A stretch of DNA of 64,000 nt from Spirosoma arboris (GTDB lineage Bacteria > Bacteroidota > Bacteroidia > Cytophagales > Spirosomataceae). Shown here one piece after another: positions 51,230 to 59,903 of this stretch. A program made the position numbers and the translations under genes. Within the stretch, counting starts at the first letter, position 1; the number at the start of each line of letters is the position of its first letter. The notes under the pieces are model-generated. The model had not been told where the DNA came from, searched no databases, and saw only the letters and a program-made list of their open reading frames with translations. The stretch is from the NCBI RefSeq assembly GCF_009754945.1, contig NZ_WPIN01000015.1:153413-217412 (forward strand), given 5' to 3'.

Positions 51230-51348
51230 CAATCCACTACACAACCTGGATTTTTGACACAACCTATGAATACCCCTTCTTTGTCTGTTCGATTTATGAA
51301 TTAACTGGACCCAGCTTTAGGGAGCACTTGATCCTGCATTATAATTAA
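51226..51348 (+). CDS. Small protein coupled to the frameshifted gene (40 aa)
   Basis: Starts at ATG 51226 in an ATGA overlap with the stop of the preceding frame. It reads MTIHYTTWIFDTTYEYPFFV and ends HLILHYN. The coupling suggests translation. The function is unknown. Confidence 0.5.
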   Translation: MTIHYTTWIFDTTYEYPFFVCSIYELTGPSFREHLILHYN

Positions 51349-51372
51349 TCTTACCACCTTAAACTTTTTATC

Positions 51373-51415
51373 AAACTAAACGACTATGGACTTTCCCTCC
51401 ATAGTCGTTTAGTTT
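51373..51415. terminator. Bidirectional terminator
   Basis: An 18-bp perfect stem (51373-51390 with 51398-51415) with a 7-base loop, between the convergent small gene (plus) and the endolysin gene (minus). Confidence 0.9.
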
Positions 51416-51471
51416 TGTTTAATAGCACATATACGATTCTGGCACAGTTTGGATTGTGCGGTTATCGATTT

Positions 51472-52098
51472 TTAGGCAAACACTGGAGCTAATGCCGCCT
51501 TACATTTTGTTAGTAATTCACTGCGCTCCTTCAGTCCAGTAGTACCGCCATTGACAACAAGGGTAACTTTCTCTACATCATCGCCATCAGCTACTGCATT
51601 CAGTCCTCTTGTTTGCCAGAACCACAAGGCGGATAATAAAGCATCCTGCGGCCTTTCCATATACTCGGGGTGCGCAATGTAGTTAAAACCAAAGAGCTTG
51701 GTCAAGTCAATATATTTATCTTTTCCTGTGCATTGAATAAGACCGCGCCCCCGGTACCGATAGCCATCCCCCGAAGCTGATGGCCCGTTCCCCAGTCGGT
51801 TGGCGTACACAAAATTGCCCAATTTTTCAGGGTTATGGGCAAATTGCTGCGCGATTTCCATTGTCGGAAATCGATTCTTCCAAACCTGCATTAATCGCTG
51901 CGGTGAATAGTTCATATTCTCCACCATAATGGTGAACCCGCCCGATTCTTTAGTTATCTGGGAGAAGAAATGTGCTGCCCGATTTAGGGTATTGATCTGG
52001 TATTTTGGCAACTGTACATTCAGGGGCACAACATAGCTTTCTGCTACGCTGGCAGAGACACCACATTTAGTCAGGATGGAGGTCGTTAGTAGCTTCAT
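51472..52098 (-). CDS. GH19 chitinase-like endolysin (208 aa)
   Basis: The GH19 lysozyme/chitinase fold is recognised by QITKESGGFTIMVENMNY with E51 and E60, the two acids of the active site, followed by GNFVYANRLGNGPSASGDG and YRYRGRGLIQCTGKDKYI. The C-terminal part with LWFWQTRGLNAVADGDD and VVNGGTTGLKER completes the family pattern. It lacks a signal peptide, so it needs a holin. The holin remnant lies just upstream. It is the only endolysin in the window. Confidence 0.92.
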   Translation of the reverse strand: MKLLTTSILTKCGVSASVAESYVVPLNVQLPKYQINTLNRAAHFFSQITKESGGFTIMVENMNYSPQRLMQVWKNRFPTMEIAQQFAHNPEKLGNFVYANRLGNGPSASGDGYRYRGRGLIQCTGKDKYIDLTKLFGFNYIAHPEYMERPQDALLSALWFWQTRGLNAVADGDDVEKVTLVVNGGTTGLKERSELLTKCKAALAPVFA

Positions 52099-52212
52099 GG
52101 GATTGATAGTGTGTATGTTACCCTAAGCTCAATACGAACTTAATTTACCCGACTTTGACCTATATGGACATAGTATAGCCCAACTGAAAGTTGCCACATT
52201 TGCCAGCTATTG

Positions 52213-52290
52213 ATGGACTCGTTTCGCGCCAACCGGGCAATGGCACCTAGAAACAGGCACATAGAAATGAGTATATCTGCTGGTGAAAAT
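52213..52290 (-). pseudogene. Fragment of a second copy of the holin-like gene
   Basis: PADILISMCLFLGAIARLAR with the following NESI matches residues about 12-35 of the intact holin-like protein (39-404), where PADVLIAMCLFLGAMARLAR is found. The stretch 52216-52238 is identical in DNA to 304-326 (23 bases). Most other differences are silent, so the copies diverged while still coding. Both ends of the homology are abrupt; no start or stop remains. Confidence 0.8.
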
Positions 52291-52448
52291 TATAGGATTC
52301 CTTACTCGGAAATGACCTGATGACTTTCTCTGTCAACTTATTAATTGGACAATGATTAGTATTAATTGCACCTTTTGTTCGTGGCCTTGACAATACACCA
52401 GAGGGTGTGCTACTTAATAGCTAGTTATTAAAAAATACGTGAGTGCTT

Positions 52449-52483
52449 AAGCCCCACTAGCTTTGCTGGTGGGGCTTTTTTTG
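52449..52483 (+). terminator. Intrinsic terminator
   Basis: AAGCCCCAC pairs with GTGGGGCTT, with four further inner pairs around a TTT loop, followed by T7. It is a textbook plus-strand terminator, though no plus-strand gene lies just upstream, so it may belong to a lost gene. Confidence 0.85.
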
Positions 52484-52617
52484 TCTCCGGTTGACGCCAG
52501 CAGTAGTACTTACCCTACCTAGAAATAAATAATGCCTAATCACATGGCATTAATGCATATTAGGGACAGTGACCATTCGAGACTTCTACAATCCAATCAG
52601 TAACTCCCTCTATACTC

Positions 52618-52851
52618 ATGACACTCCAACTCATCCTCTTCTGTATTAGCGTCATACCTGTTTTGTATCTGCTACGATACTTTTTCTCTAAAAAGGGCTG
52701 TCCGAAATGTGGCAATCCGAGACCGGATCGAATAAGACGAGATAAGGCGATGAAGCTTATACCCGTTAAAGCGTACCACTGCGATGCCTGTGGGCAACAA
52801 TTTTATCGAGTCAGGTCTTTGGATTCCAGGGCTTTACAGACCGCTCAGTAA
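52618..52851 (+). CDS. Membrane-anchored zinc-ribbon protein (77 aa), paralogue of 50457-50678
   Basis: One membrane helix (LQLILFCISVIPVLYLLRYF), then GCPKCGNPRPDRIRRDKAMK and YHCDACGQQFYRV. The Cys pairs and RIRR signature match the protein at 50457-50678. It lies outside the clear prophage genes, so the pair may have arisen by duplication at the prophage edge. Confidence 0.65.
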   Translation: MTLQLILFCISVIPVLYLLRYFFSKKGCPKCGNPRPDRIRRDKAMKLIPVKAYHCDACGQQFYRVRSLDSRALQTAQ

Positions 52852-53239
52852 AGATTCGGACCAAAAAAATCCATTTTCAATTTTGTCAGTTTTAGAAGAA
52901 AATCTATAACGTTATGAACCTTAATAACTCTTTCTTCTTTACCTGCGCTAGCGGCCACTGCTGCACAGTCCCCGTCAGTACCACAGGCTCGTTATGGGCA
53001 GGTTATGGTGGCTGGCACTACAGAGCCTGTTCATTTTCTATTAGTAAGCGCAGTGCGCTTCATAAATTCCACTACAGTAATTCCACTTGCCAGCTCATTC
53101 CGCCTACAGTGAACTGCGTGAGTAGCTCTTTCCCATCTCGTCCATTACGTTCTCGTTTGCGCACCTGGCTCAGGATTGATGAAACCTTTACAATTCCAGT
53201 GCAAAGAAGACAATCCCGAAAACTAGCTGCCTAAACGTC
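52852..53239 (+). other. Probable coding remnant, frame unclear
   Basis: An ATG at 52914 opens a 106-codon frame with unlikely composition (FFFTCASGHCCTV). In another frame the same DNA reads TLITLSSLPALAATAAQ, a signal peptide-like start, then QVMVAGTTEPVHFLLVSAV up to TGA near 53110. I take this as a gene with a frameshift soon after the ATG, or a fragment; neither frame is reliable. Confidence 0.3.
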
Positions 53240-53350
53240 ATGGAAATCAAAAAGAAGTCGCTGGCTATCCCTGGCCCCTGGACAGTAGTATTTTCCATTT
53301 CAGGCTATCTGCTCTGGATGGTTGTGAAAGCAATTTTCCACTTATTATAA
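53240..53350 (+). CDS. Small membrane protein (36 aa)
   Basis: Reads MEIKKKSLAIPGPWTVVFSI and continues with one hydrophobic helix to the stop TAA at 53348. Basic start and single helix are plausible for a small membrane protein. Coding is not proven. Confidence 0.4.
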   Translation: MEIKKKSLAIPGPWTVVFSISGYLLWMVVKAIFHLL

Positions 53351-53738
53351 GTCAATACTACAGTGTGCCAATTATGCTGGTTAAGGCACAAATGTCAATA
53401 CCTGGCTTGCGGAAAGCAGTCTTATGATGTCGGGATAAGTGGCTTTGCGCGTAAACAATTTTATTAGATAAGATCATAAGCAATTATCGAGTTCGTAATC
53501 CCGGTTGGTGGCTATTAACCGGGATTTTTGTTGCGGCATTGCATTTGGCGAATTATCTGAAGTTAAAAAAAATCTTAACGAGTTATGAAGAATGATTTCT
53601 GCTCACGTTGCCTTATAGAACAACGGAACCAAACTGGCAGGCAAATCGTAATTTATGCATCCTTTGCGAAGGGCTAAGATGACAGTTCTGCATAAATAAT
53701 AGAAAATAGAGTTGGGTTTGAGAGCCCATTAATAGACA
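53351..53738. other. Non-coding gap before dusB
   Basis: Apart from the hairpin at 53497-53526 I see no gene. The stretch probably includes the border between prophage remnants and host DNA and the dusB promoter. No attachment-site repeat can be recognised because the left end of the prophage is outside the window. Confidence 0.4.
53497..53530 (+). terminator. Hairpin terminator upstream of dusB
   Basis: AATCCCGGTT (53497-53506) pairs with AACCGGGATT (53517-53526), followed by a short T run. Confidence 0.75.
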
Positions 53739-54728
53739 ATGATCAATATTGGTACGATACAACTTCCAGATTTTCCGCTACTACTGGCGCCGATGGAGGA
53801 CGTGAGCGACCCCCCATTTCGGGCAGTTTGCAAAGCCAATGGAGCCGACCTGATGTATACCGAATTTATTTCATCGGAGGGGCTGATTCGTGATGCCGCC
53901 AAGAGTGTTCAAAAGCTGGATATCTTTGAATATGAGCGCCCTATCGGTATTCAACTCTTTGGCTCTGATGTGGAAACAATGGGGGAGTGTGCTCGTATTG
54001 CCACGCGTGCCAACCCTGATCTGATCGATATTAATTATGGTTGTCCGGTCAAAAATGTAGCCTGCCGAGGTGCAGGTGCTGCTTTGTTGCAGGACATTCC
54101 AAAAATGGTTCGCATGACCGAGGCCGTTGTAAAAGCCACTCATCTGCCTGTAACGGTGAAGACGCGGCTTGGTTGGGATGAAAGCACAAAGAATATAGGT
54201 GAAGTTGCCGAACGTTTGCAGGATATTGGTATTAAAGCGCTGACCGTTCACGGACGCACACGTGTACAGATGTACAAGGGCGAGGCAGACTGGACGCTCA
54301 TTGGGCGTATTAAGGAAAATTCACGCATTCAGATTCCAATTTTTGGTAACGGTGATATTGACTCTCCCGAAAAGGCACTGGAATACAAGAATCGCTATGG
54401 GGTTGATGGCGTTATGATTGGGCGGGCGAGTATTGGACACCCGTGGATTTTTAATGAAATCAAACACTTCGTCCAGACGGGTCAACACTTGGCACCACCA
54501 ACAATTGCCGATCGGGTAGCAGTTTGTCGTCAGCATCTCGATTTCTCAATTCGCTGGAAAGGGGAAATTGTAGGACTATTCGAGATGCGCCGTCATTACG
54601 CCAATTATTTTAAAGGATTACCTGATTTCAAACCTTATCGGATGCGCTTAGTAACCACCGATTCCTATAGCGGAGTGAGTGCTATTCTGGATGAAATTCA
54701 GGAAAGCTATGTTGTCGAATTAGTTTAA
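53739..54728 (+). CDS. dusB: tRNA-dihydrouridine synthase DusB (329 aa)
   Basis: The FMN-binding TIM barrel is evident: LLLAPMEDVSDPPFRAVCKA at the start, INYGCPVKNVACRGAGAALL with the catalytic Cys, VTVKTRLGWD, LTVHGRTRVQMYKGEADW, IPIFGNGDIDSPEKA and DGVMIGRASIGHPWIF. It reduces uridines in tRNA to dihydrouridine. It is the first clear host gene after the prophage. The length matches the family. Confidence 0.97.
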   Translation: MINIGTIQLPDFPLLLAPMEDVSDPPFRAVCKANGADLMYTEFISSEGLIRDAAKSVQKLDIFEYERPIGIQLFGSDVETMGECARIATRANPDLIDINYGCPVKNVACRGAGAALLQDIPKMVRMTEAVVKATHLPVTVKTRLGWDESTKNIGEVAERLQDIGIKALTVHGRTRVQMYKGEADWTLIGRIKENSRIQIPIFGNGDIDSPEKALEYKNRYGVDGVMIGRASIGHPWIFNEIKHFVQTGQHLAPPTIADRVAVCRQHLDFSIRWKGEIVGLFEMRRHYANYFKGLPDFKPYRMRLVTTDSYSGVSAILDEIQESYVVELV

Positions 54729-54765
54729 CCAATTCGGGTCAACTGAGTTCTCTTAACGTCTGCTA

Positions 54766-55674
54766 ATGACCATTGAAGAACCCGTCGTAATTCCTCAAAA
54801 ACGTCCCCTCTTGGCGTGGGCGTTGCTTTGCTCTCTTGCTTTGGTATGGGGGAGTTCTTTCATTCTGATAAAGCGTAGCCTGGTTGCGTTTCCGCCAGAG
54901 CAAGTAGCTGCCGGACGATTAGTATTTGCACTTTTCTTCTTCACACCTTTTCTGGCGAGGCAAAGTCGTCAGGCCGATGTTCGGGTGGCCGTTCGACATC
55001 GGTGGGTCGCCTTGTTGGCATCAGGCGTGGTTGGATTCGTCATCCCGGCCTTTCTATTCGCTGAAGCAGGCGCGCACCTTAACAGCTCGCTGGCAGGCGC
55101 ATTGAATTCACTTAGTCCTTTGTTTACGCTGATTCTTGGGGGTATTTTTTTCGGCCAATCGCTTAAGATTCGGCAAGTTGCTGGCATTTTACTCGGCTTA
55201 GCGGGCTCGTTGTTGCTGGTATTTTTCAGTGCAACAGGTTCTTTTCAGATTAATGAATATGCGTTGCTAGTCGTATTGGCTACCATTTGTTATGGCCTGA
55301 ATACAAACCTAATTGGGCGTTACCTAAGTCACCTGCCTGCGTTAGTATCGACAGCCTGGTTGTTTGCCTTTGCTGGGCCCATCGCTCTCCTTACACTCAT
55401 GCCAACGGACTTTTTGAGCCGTGTTATCAATGGGGAAAATAGCTGGTCGGTGGGAGCCCTTGTTACGCTCGGCGTGTTTGGTTCGGGGTTAATGTCCATC
55501 TTTTTTAACCGGGTTATGCAATTGTCATCGCCTTTGTTTGCGGCTTCTGTCACGTATTTAATTCCTATTGTTGCGCTACTATGGGGGTTTTTAGATGGCG
55601 AAACGATCTATATGGTACAGTTCGCCGGCATGGGCGTATGTTTAGCTGGAATTTGGTTGGTAAATAAATCGTAG
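54766..55674 (+). CDS. EamA/DMT family transporter (302 aa)
   Basis: Ten membrane helices in two five-helix repeats; helix 1 has LLAWALLCSLALVWGSSFIL, the usual EamA start (WGSSF), and helix 6 begins with YALLVVLATICYGLNTN. EamA proteins export or import small metabolites; the substrate is unknown. It follows dusB after 37 bases and probably shares its transcript. Confidence 0.92.
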   Translation: MTIEEPVVIPQKRPLLAWALLCSLALVWGSSFILIKRSLVAFPPEQVAAGRLVFALFFFTPFLARQSRQADVRVAVRHRWVALLASGVVGFVIPAFLFAEAGAHLNSSLAGALNSLSPLFTLILGGIFFGQSLKIRQVAGILLGLAGSLLLVFFSATGSFQINEYALLVVLATICYGLNTNLIGRYLSHLPALVSTAWLFAFAGPIALLTLMPTDFLSRVINGENSWSVGALVTLGVFGSGLMSIFFNRVMQLSSPLFAASVTYLIPIVALLWGFLDGETIYMVQFAGMGVCLAGIWLVNKS

Positions 55675-55683
55675 TTTCGTCTT

Positions 55684-55772
55684 TTTTTGTCATGCTGACG
55701 AAGGAAGCATCTTCGGATAAGACAATTCATACTAACCGTTCGAAGATGCTTCCTTCGTCAGCATGACAAAAA
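55684..55772. repeat. Long inverted repeat, 32-bp arms
   Basis: The arms at 55684-55715 and 55741-55772 are perfect inverse copies around a 25-base loop; the core is GTCATGCTGACGAAGGAAGC. It can work as a terminator of the dusB operon and is of the type repeated in many intergenic regions of Bacteroidetes genomes (recollection, not searched). It rules out the upstream ATG at 55763 as start of the next gene. Confidence 0.8.
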
Positions 55773-55780
55773 GAAATCGC

Positions 55781-56287
55781 ATGTACACCGCAACCCTTAC
55801 CGACTCAAAATCAGCTCCTTTCTCAATCGACTTTTCTGCCGAAGGTCAAACACTCAACGGGGAGGCATTTGCCTGGGATTTAGTCAAACTGTCAGATCGA
55901 ACGTTTCATATTCTTCACCAGGACCGTTCGTATACAGCCGAAGTACTGGACCTAAATGCGATCGAGAAAACGGTTAGCCTGAAGATAAACGGCCATATTC
56001 ATCAGGTGAAGCTTAAAGATCGTTTCGACCTACTGCTCGAAAAAATGGGCATGAGTACCCTGGCCAGCGCGAAAATTAATGAGCTAAAAGCGCCAATGCC
56101 AGGTCTGATTGTGGGCATTAGCGTGCAGCCAGGCGATGTGGTTGCTAAAGGAGATAGTTTGCTGATTCTGGAAGCGATGAAGATGGAAAATATGCTGAAA
56201 GCGCCGGGTGATGCAACCATAAAAACGATCCGCATAGGTAAAGGCGACCGGGTCGAAAAAGGACAGGTATTGGTAGAATTTGCCTAG
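55781..56287 (+). CDS. Biotin carboxyl carrier-like protein (168 aa)
   Basis: Start at the ATG 55781 (MYTATLTDSKSAPFSIDF); an earlier ATG lies inside the inverted repeat. The C-terminal half is a biotinyl/lipoyl domain: LKAPMPGLIVGISVQPGD and LEAMKMENMLKAPGD with the biotinylated Lys at about residue 134 and flanking Met. The N-terminal half resembles the carrier part of acyl-CoA or pyruvate carboxylases. No carboxylase subunit is adjacent, so the partner is elsewhere. Confidence 0.9.
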   Translation: MYTATLTDSKSAPFSIDFSAEGQTLNGEAFAWDLVKLSDRTFHILHQDRSYTAEVLDLNAIEKTVSLKINGHIHQVKLKDRFDLLLEKMGMSTLASAKINELKAPMPGLIVGISVQPGDVVAKGDSLLILEAMKMENMLKAPGDATIKTIRIGKGDRVEKGQVLVEFA

Positions 56288-56305
56288 ATTAGTATTTAGA
56301 CGAAT

Positions 56306-57259
56306 ATGGACTCTTTGCCTTCTCGTCGCGATTTTCTAAAACAGGCCACTCTGGTTGCCGGTGCAGCCCCTTTGCTGCCAACTGCCCTGGTTCAGTCAAC
56401 TGATTCCACAGAAACTGGCTTGCCTGACATTCATATTTTCTCAAAACACCTACAGTTTCTGAACTACGTCGATATGGCCGATGCTGCGGCTACGATGGGG
56501 TTCGATGGCGTTGATTTAACCGTTCGCCCAGATGGTCATGTATTGCCAGAGCGCGTAGAAGATGATTTGCCCAAAGCGGTCGAAGCTCTAAAAAAAGCCG
56601 GCCTTTCACCTAAACTGATGACCACCGCTGTTGGCGATGCGACAAATACGACGGATAGCCGACTAGTAAAAACAGCGGCTAAACTCGGGTTTCAGGCCTA
56701 CCGGATGAAATGGTATTCATACGACGATAAACGATCCATCCCGGATTCAATTCAACAGTTCCAGGGACAACTTCGGGCGCTGGGCGAACTAAATAAAAGC
56801 CTCAACCTGACGGGTTGCTACCAAAATCACGCGGGCCTATTGGTGGGCGCGTCGGTGTGGGAGCTTTGGGAGATCCTAAAAACTGCCGATCCAAAGTATA
56901 TGGGTATTCAGTATGATATCCGACATGCCACTGTTGAAGGGGGAATGTCGTGGCCCAATGGGGTACGTTTGTTAGCCCCCCATATCAAAACCATTCCAAT
57001 AAAAGATTTTCGCTGGGAGAAAAAAGGAGCCAAATGGGTTGTGCAGGACGTACCACTGGGTGAAGGGATGGTTGACTTTACAACCTACTTCCAACTTCTG
57101 AAGAAAGCCAATCTCCAGGTGCCTGTATCTCTGCATATTGAGTATCCGATGGGCGGGGCCGAACATGGTGCTACTCAACTGTCGATTCCGAAAAATGAGT
57201 TGTTTTCGGCTATGAAACGGGACCTCAGCCGGCTCAAAGAATTGTGGAAATCGGCATAA
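56306..57259 (+). CDS. Tat-exported sugar phosphate isomerase/epimerase-like protein (317 aa)
   Basis: The N-terminus is a Tat signal (SRRDFLKQATLVAGAAPLLP). The rest is an AP endonuclease 2-type TIM barrel (GFDGVDLTVRPDGHVLPER, then NLTGCYQNHAGLLVGASVWE, GIQYDIRHATVEGG and VSLHIEYPMGGAEHG) with His, Glu and Asp for a metal. In Bacteroidetes such proteins act on sugars in the periplasm. The substrate is unknown. Confidence 0.85.
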   Translation: MDSLPSRRDFLKQATLVAGAAPLLPTALVQSTDSTETGLPDIHIFSKHLQFLNYVDMADAAATMGFDGVDLTVRPDGHVLPERVEDDLPKAVEALKKAGLSPKLMTTAVGDATNTTDSRLVKTAAKLGFQAYRMKWYSYDDKRSIPDSIQQFQGQLRALGELNKSLNLTGCYQNHAGLLVGASVWELWEILKTADPKYMGIQYDIRHATVEGGMSWPNGVRLLAPHIKTIPIKDFRWEKKGAKWVVQDVPLGEGMVDFTTYFQLLKKANLQVPVSLHIEYPMGGAEHGATQLSIPKNELFSAMKRDLSRLKELWKSA

Positions 57260-57323
57260 GCCGCTTTTTACGCTTTCTTCCTTCCTCCCTTTTTACCTAT
57301 CTTTGCCCGCAAAATTTCCCTAC

Positions 57324-58055
57324 ATGACATCGCAGACAAAGTATAAGCGTATCCTGCTCAAGCTGAGCGGGGAGGCTCTGGCTGGGCCAAATGGTTATAA
57401 TATTGATCCAGTAGTGCTCGAACAATATAGCAAGGAAATAAAACAAGTAGTTGATTTGGGCGTACAGGTGGCTATTGTCATCGGCGGGGGCAACATCTTC
57501 CGGGGAGTCTCAGGCGAACGATCCGGAATAGACCGTGTGCAAGGTGATTACATGGGTATGCTCGCAACGGTTATCAATGCGATGGCCATCCAGAGTTCAC
57601 TCGAAAAGCATAAAATGTATACGCGCGTTATGTCGGCCATTAAGATGGAACAGGTTTGCGAACCTTATGTCCGTCGGCGGGCAGTGCGTCACCTCGAAAA
57701 AGGGCGTGTGGTCATCTTCGCAGCCGGAACGGGCAATCCCTATTTTACTACCGACTCAACGGCGGCTTTACGGGCCATTGAAGTAGAGGCCGACGTAGTG
57801 CTGAAAGGGACGAAAGTAGACGGAGTCTACACGGCCGACCCGATGAAGGATAAAACAGCAACGCGATATACGAGCATTACCTTCGATGACGTTTACGAAA
57901 AGAAACTGAGTGTTATGGACCTGACAGCCTTTACACTTTGCCAGGAAAATAACCTGCCTATCATCGTGTTTAATATGAATAAACAAGGCAGCCTGCTCAA
58001 GCTGATTGAAGGAGACGATAACCAGGGTACGCTCATTACAATGAAATTACCATAA
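57324..58055 (+). CDS. pyrH: Uridylate kinase (243 aa)
   Basis: ATG at 57324 (MTSQTKYKRILLKLSGEALA); an in-frame TTG at 57303 is unlikely. Family signatures: LLKLSGEAL, AIVIGGGNIFRG, GDYMGMLATVINAMAIQ, FAAGTGNPYFTTDSTAALRA, GVYTADP. It phosphorylates UMP to UDP. It is followed by frr, the usual bacterial pairing. Confidence 0.97.
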   Translation: MTSQTKYKRILLKLSGEALAGPNGYNIDPVVLEQYSKEIKQVVDLGVQVAIVIGGGNIFRGVSGERSGIDRVQGDYMGMLATVINAMAIQSSLEKHKMYTRVMSAIKMEQVCEPYVRRRAVRHLEKGRVVIFAAGTGNPYFTTDSTAALRAIEVEADVVLKGTKVDGVYTADPMKDKTATRYTSITFDDVYEKKLSVMDLTAFTLCQENNLPIIVFNMNKQGSLLKLIEGDDNQGTLITMKLP

Positions 58056-58069
58056 CCTGTTTAAAAAAT

Positions 58070-58140
58070 GTTTCAGGTTCAAGGTTTCAAGTTTTTGTAT
58101 TGGTCTGAAACCTGAAACTTTGACCCTGAAACCTGAAATA
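58070..58140. repeat. Imperfect repeat of TTTCAGGTTT-type units between pyrH and frr
   Basis: The left part (58070-58089) reads TTTCAGGTTCAAGGTTTCA and the right part contains TGAAACCTGAAA twice (near 58105-58117 and 58127-58138), in inverse orientation. It may be an intergenic repeat or mRNA hairpin. Confidence 0.55.
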
Positions 58141-58147
58141 TACACAC

Positions 58148-58708
58148 ATGGAAGAAATCGAGTTATTTCTCGACGATGCAAAAGACACGATGGAAAAGGC
58201 GCTCAAGCACTTAGCTATCGAACTGACTAAAATTCGTGCCGGGAAGGCTAATGCAAGCATGCTCGATGGCATTCAGGTTGAATACTACGGAATGTTATCG
58301 CCTTTGCATACAGTCGCGTCGATTAACACCCCCGATGCCCGCACTATTTCGATCAAGCCATTCGAAAAAAAGATGATTGGTGAAGTGGAAAAGGCGATTC
58401 GTAATTCGAATCTTGGCCTTAATCCGAACAACGATGGTGAGCAGATTCGGTTAAGCATTCCTCCATTGACCGAAGAACGTCGGCGGGACCTGGTTAAAAA
58501 GGTGAAACAGGAAGTCGAAACCGCCAAAATCAATGTTCGGAATATCCGTAAAGACACCAACGACGACATTCGTAAACTCACTAAAGATGGTGTGTCGGAA
58601 GACGCCGTAAAGATGGGCGAAGAGCGTGTTCAGAAACTCACCGATGCTTTCATTGCGCGTATCGACGAAATATTTGTAGCGAAGGAAAAGGATATTCTGG
58701 TGGTGTAA
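58148..58708 (+). CDS. frr: Ribosome recycling factor (186 aa)
   Basis: The full family pattern is present: MEKALKHLAIELTKIRAGKA, then NASMLDGIQVEYYGMLSPL, ISIKPFEKKMIGEVEKAI, GLNPNNDGEQIRLSIPPLTE and RRDLVKKVKQEVE. With EF-G it splits post-termination ribosomes. A terminator follows at 58747. Confidence 0.97.
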   Translation: MEEIELFLDDAKDTMEKALKHLAIELTKIRAGKANASMLDGIQVEYYGMLSPLHTVASINTPDARTISIKPFEKKMIGEVEKAIRNSNLGLNPNNDGEQIRLSIPPLTEERRRDLVKKVKQEVETAKINVRNIRKDTNDDIRKLTKDGVSEDAVKMGEERVQKLTDAFIARIDEIFVAKEKDILVV

Positions 58709-58746
58709 ACTTTTGGAAGACTTCTTTTATGAGTCTGGCAGTACTC

Positions 58747-58779
58747 AAACCGATCCCGAAAAGATCGGTTTTGTTTTTT
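58747..58779 (+). terminator. Terminator of frr
   Basis: AAACCGATC (58747-58755) pairs with GATCGGTTT (58763-58771), followed by a T-rich run. Confidence 0.9.
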
Positions 58780-58795
58780 GTGCAGACCAATTTCG

Positions 58796-59779
58796 TTACC
58801 AATTATTGGCTTTAATGAGTATTATAATTCGATTAGCAATTAACTGATAACCGGTTGTATTGAGGTGGAGGCCATCATAGCGCATACCTCTCGGAATGGC
58901 ACCAGAAGCTATATCGTTCATATCCTGTGCAGTTGCAGTATAATTCAGCGCTGCCATTTCAGCCACTGTTGGAGGAGTTGACGGTATAAAATTAGCGGGG
59001 TAATTTTTGGCCAGTAGCGCATTCATGGATAGAATAGTATTATTGGTGACAGTGCTTTCGCCCACAGCATTCAAAACTCCAATCACCGCAAATCGTCGCG
59101 GACTACTTAGGTACGCTACACAACTGTCAATCAGGGCATCTACTCCTGTCATATTTGGCAGATTGTTTCGGCCGAGCCACAGCGTCTGAATATACGACTT
59201 CGTTTTTTCAGCGCTGTCTAGATAAAACTGGGTATTGGCAGTTATGGCCTGGGTAGTCGATACGGCTGGAGAAATTGTGTAGGTTTCTATCTGATTTGGA
59301 ACCACTCCCGTTGCCGTGCGGGTTAATGTGCACTTTATTCCGCCTAGCGTGCCTGTCAATGTAGACGTATTATTGGAGTCGGGTGTCGATAAAACACGGG
59401 CCGAAAGGTTGATTACTTTTACCGAAGCTGTTCCGGCGAAGGCATCCCCGTCAAGTGTGAGTAATAAAGGCTGGCCACCTTGACGGGCGGCAATTTGCTG
59501 AGCTGTCTGGCCACTAATTCCGTAATTTTCAACGACACGACCAGGGAAAGCAGTAGCCAGAAGAGCCGAAATTTTTGCCCCACCAAACCCATCCGTGAGA
59601 CTATCACCATAACAGGCAATAGGAGTTCCCGTTGCTATTAAAGATGCTTCGTTTTGTGATTTGCATGCATCTAGTAAAAGCCCACTGGCTGTCAAGATAC
59701 CAACATCGTGTAAAAATGACCGTCGACTTAGGTGTGATATCGCTGAGTGGGTTTTCTGTTGGTGTGAATTCTGTTTCAT
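58796..59779 (-). CDS. Exported SGNH/GDSL hydrolase (327 aa)
   Basis: A Tat-like start (SRRSFLHDVGILTASGLLLD) followed by a possible lipid-modified Cys39. The GDSL block is ACYGDSLTDGFG with Ser60, and the C-terminal D-x-x-H is RYDGLHLNTTGY. The NYGISGQTA region may supply the oxyanion Gly/Asn. It cleaves esters; the substrate is unknown. It converges with frr. Confidence 0.88.
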   Translation of the reverse strand: MKQNSHQQKTHSAISHLSRRSFLHDVGILTASGLLLDACKSQNEASLIATGTPIACYGDSLTDGFGGAKISALLATAFPGRVVENYGISGQTAQQIAARQGGQPLLLTLDGDAFAGTASVKVINLSARVLSTPDSNNTSTLTGTLGGIKCTLTRTATGVVPNQIETYTISPAVSTTQAITANTQFYLDSAEKTKSYIQTLWLGRNNLPNMTGVDALIDSCVAYLSSPRRFAVIGVLNAVGESTVTNNTILSMNALLAKNYPANFIPSTPPTVAEMAALNYTATAQDMNDIASGAIPRGMRYDGLHLNTTGYQLIANRIIILIKANNW

Positions 59780-59903
59780 GAAGTGAGAGTGCTCGTAAGT
59801 TTAAGAAAATGAATGAGTTACGAGATTTCTGTTCAGAGCATAAGACCTTTGTGCAGATATTTCACTCTAGTTGATTTTAAGTTTTGGAGAAGCGAAGGGT
59901 AAT

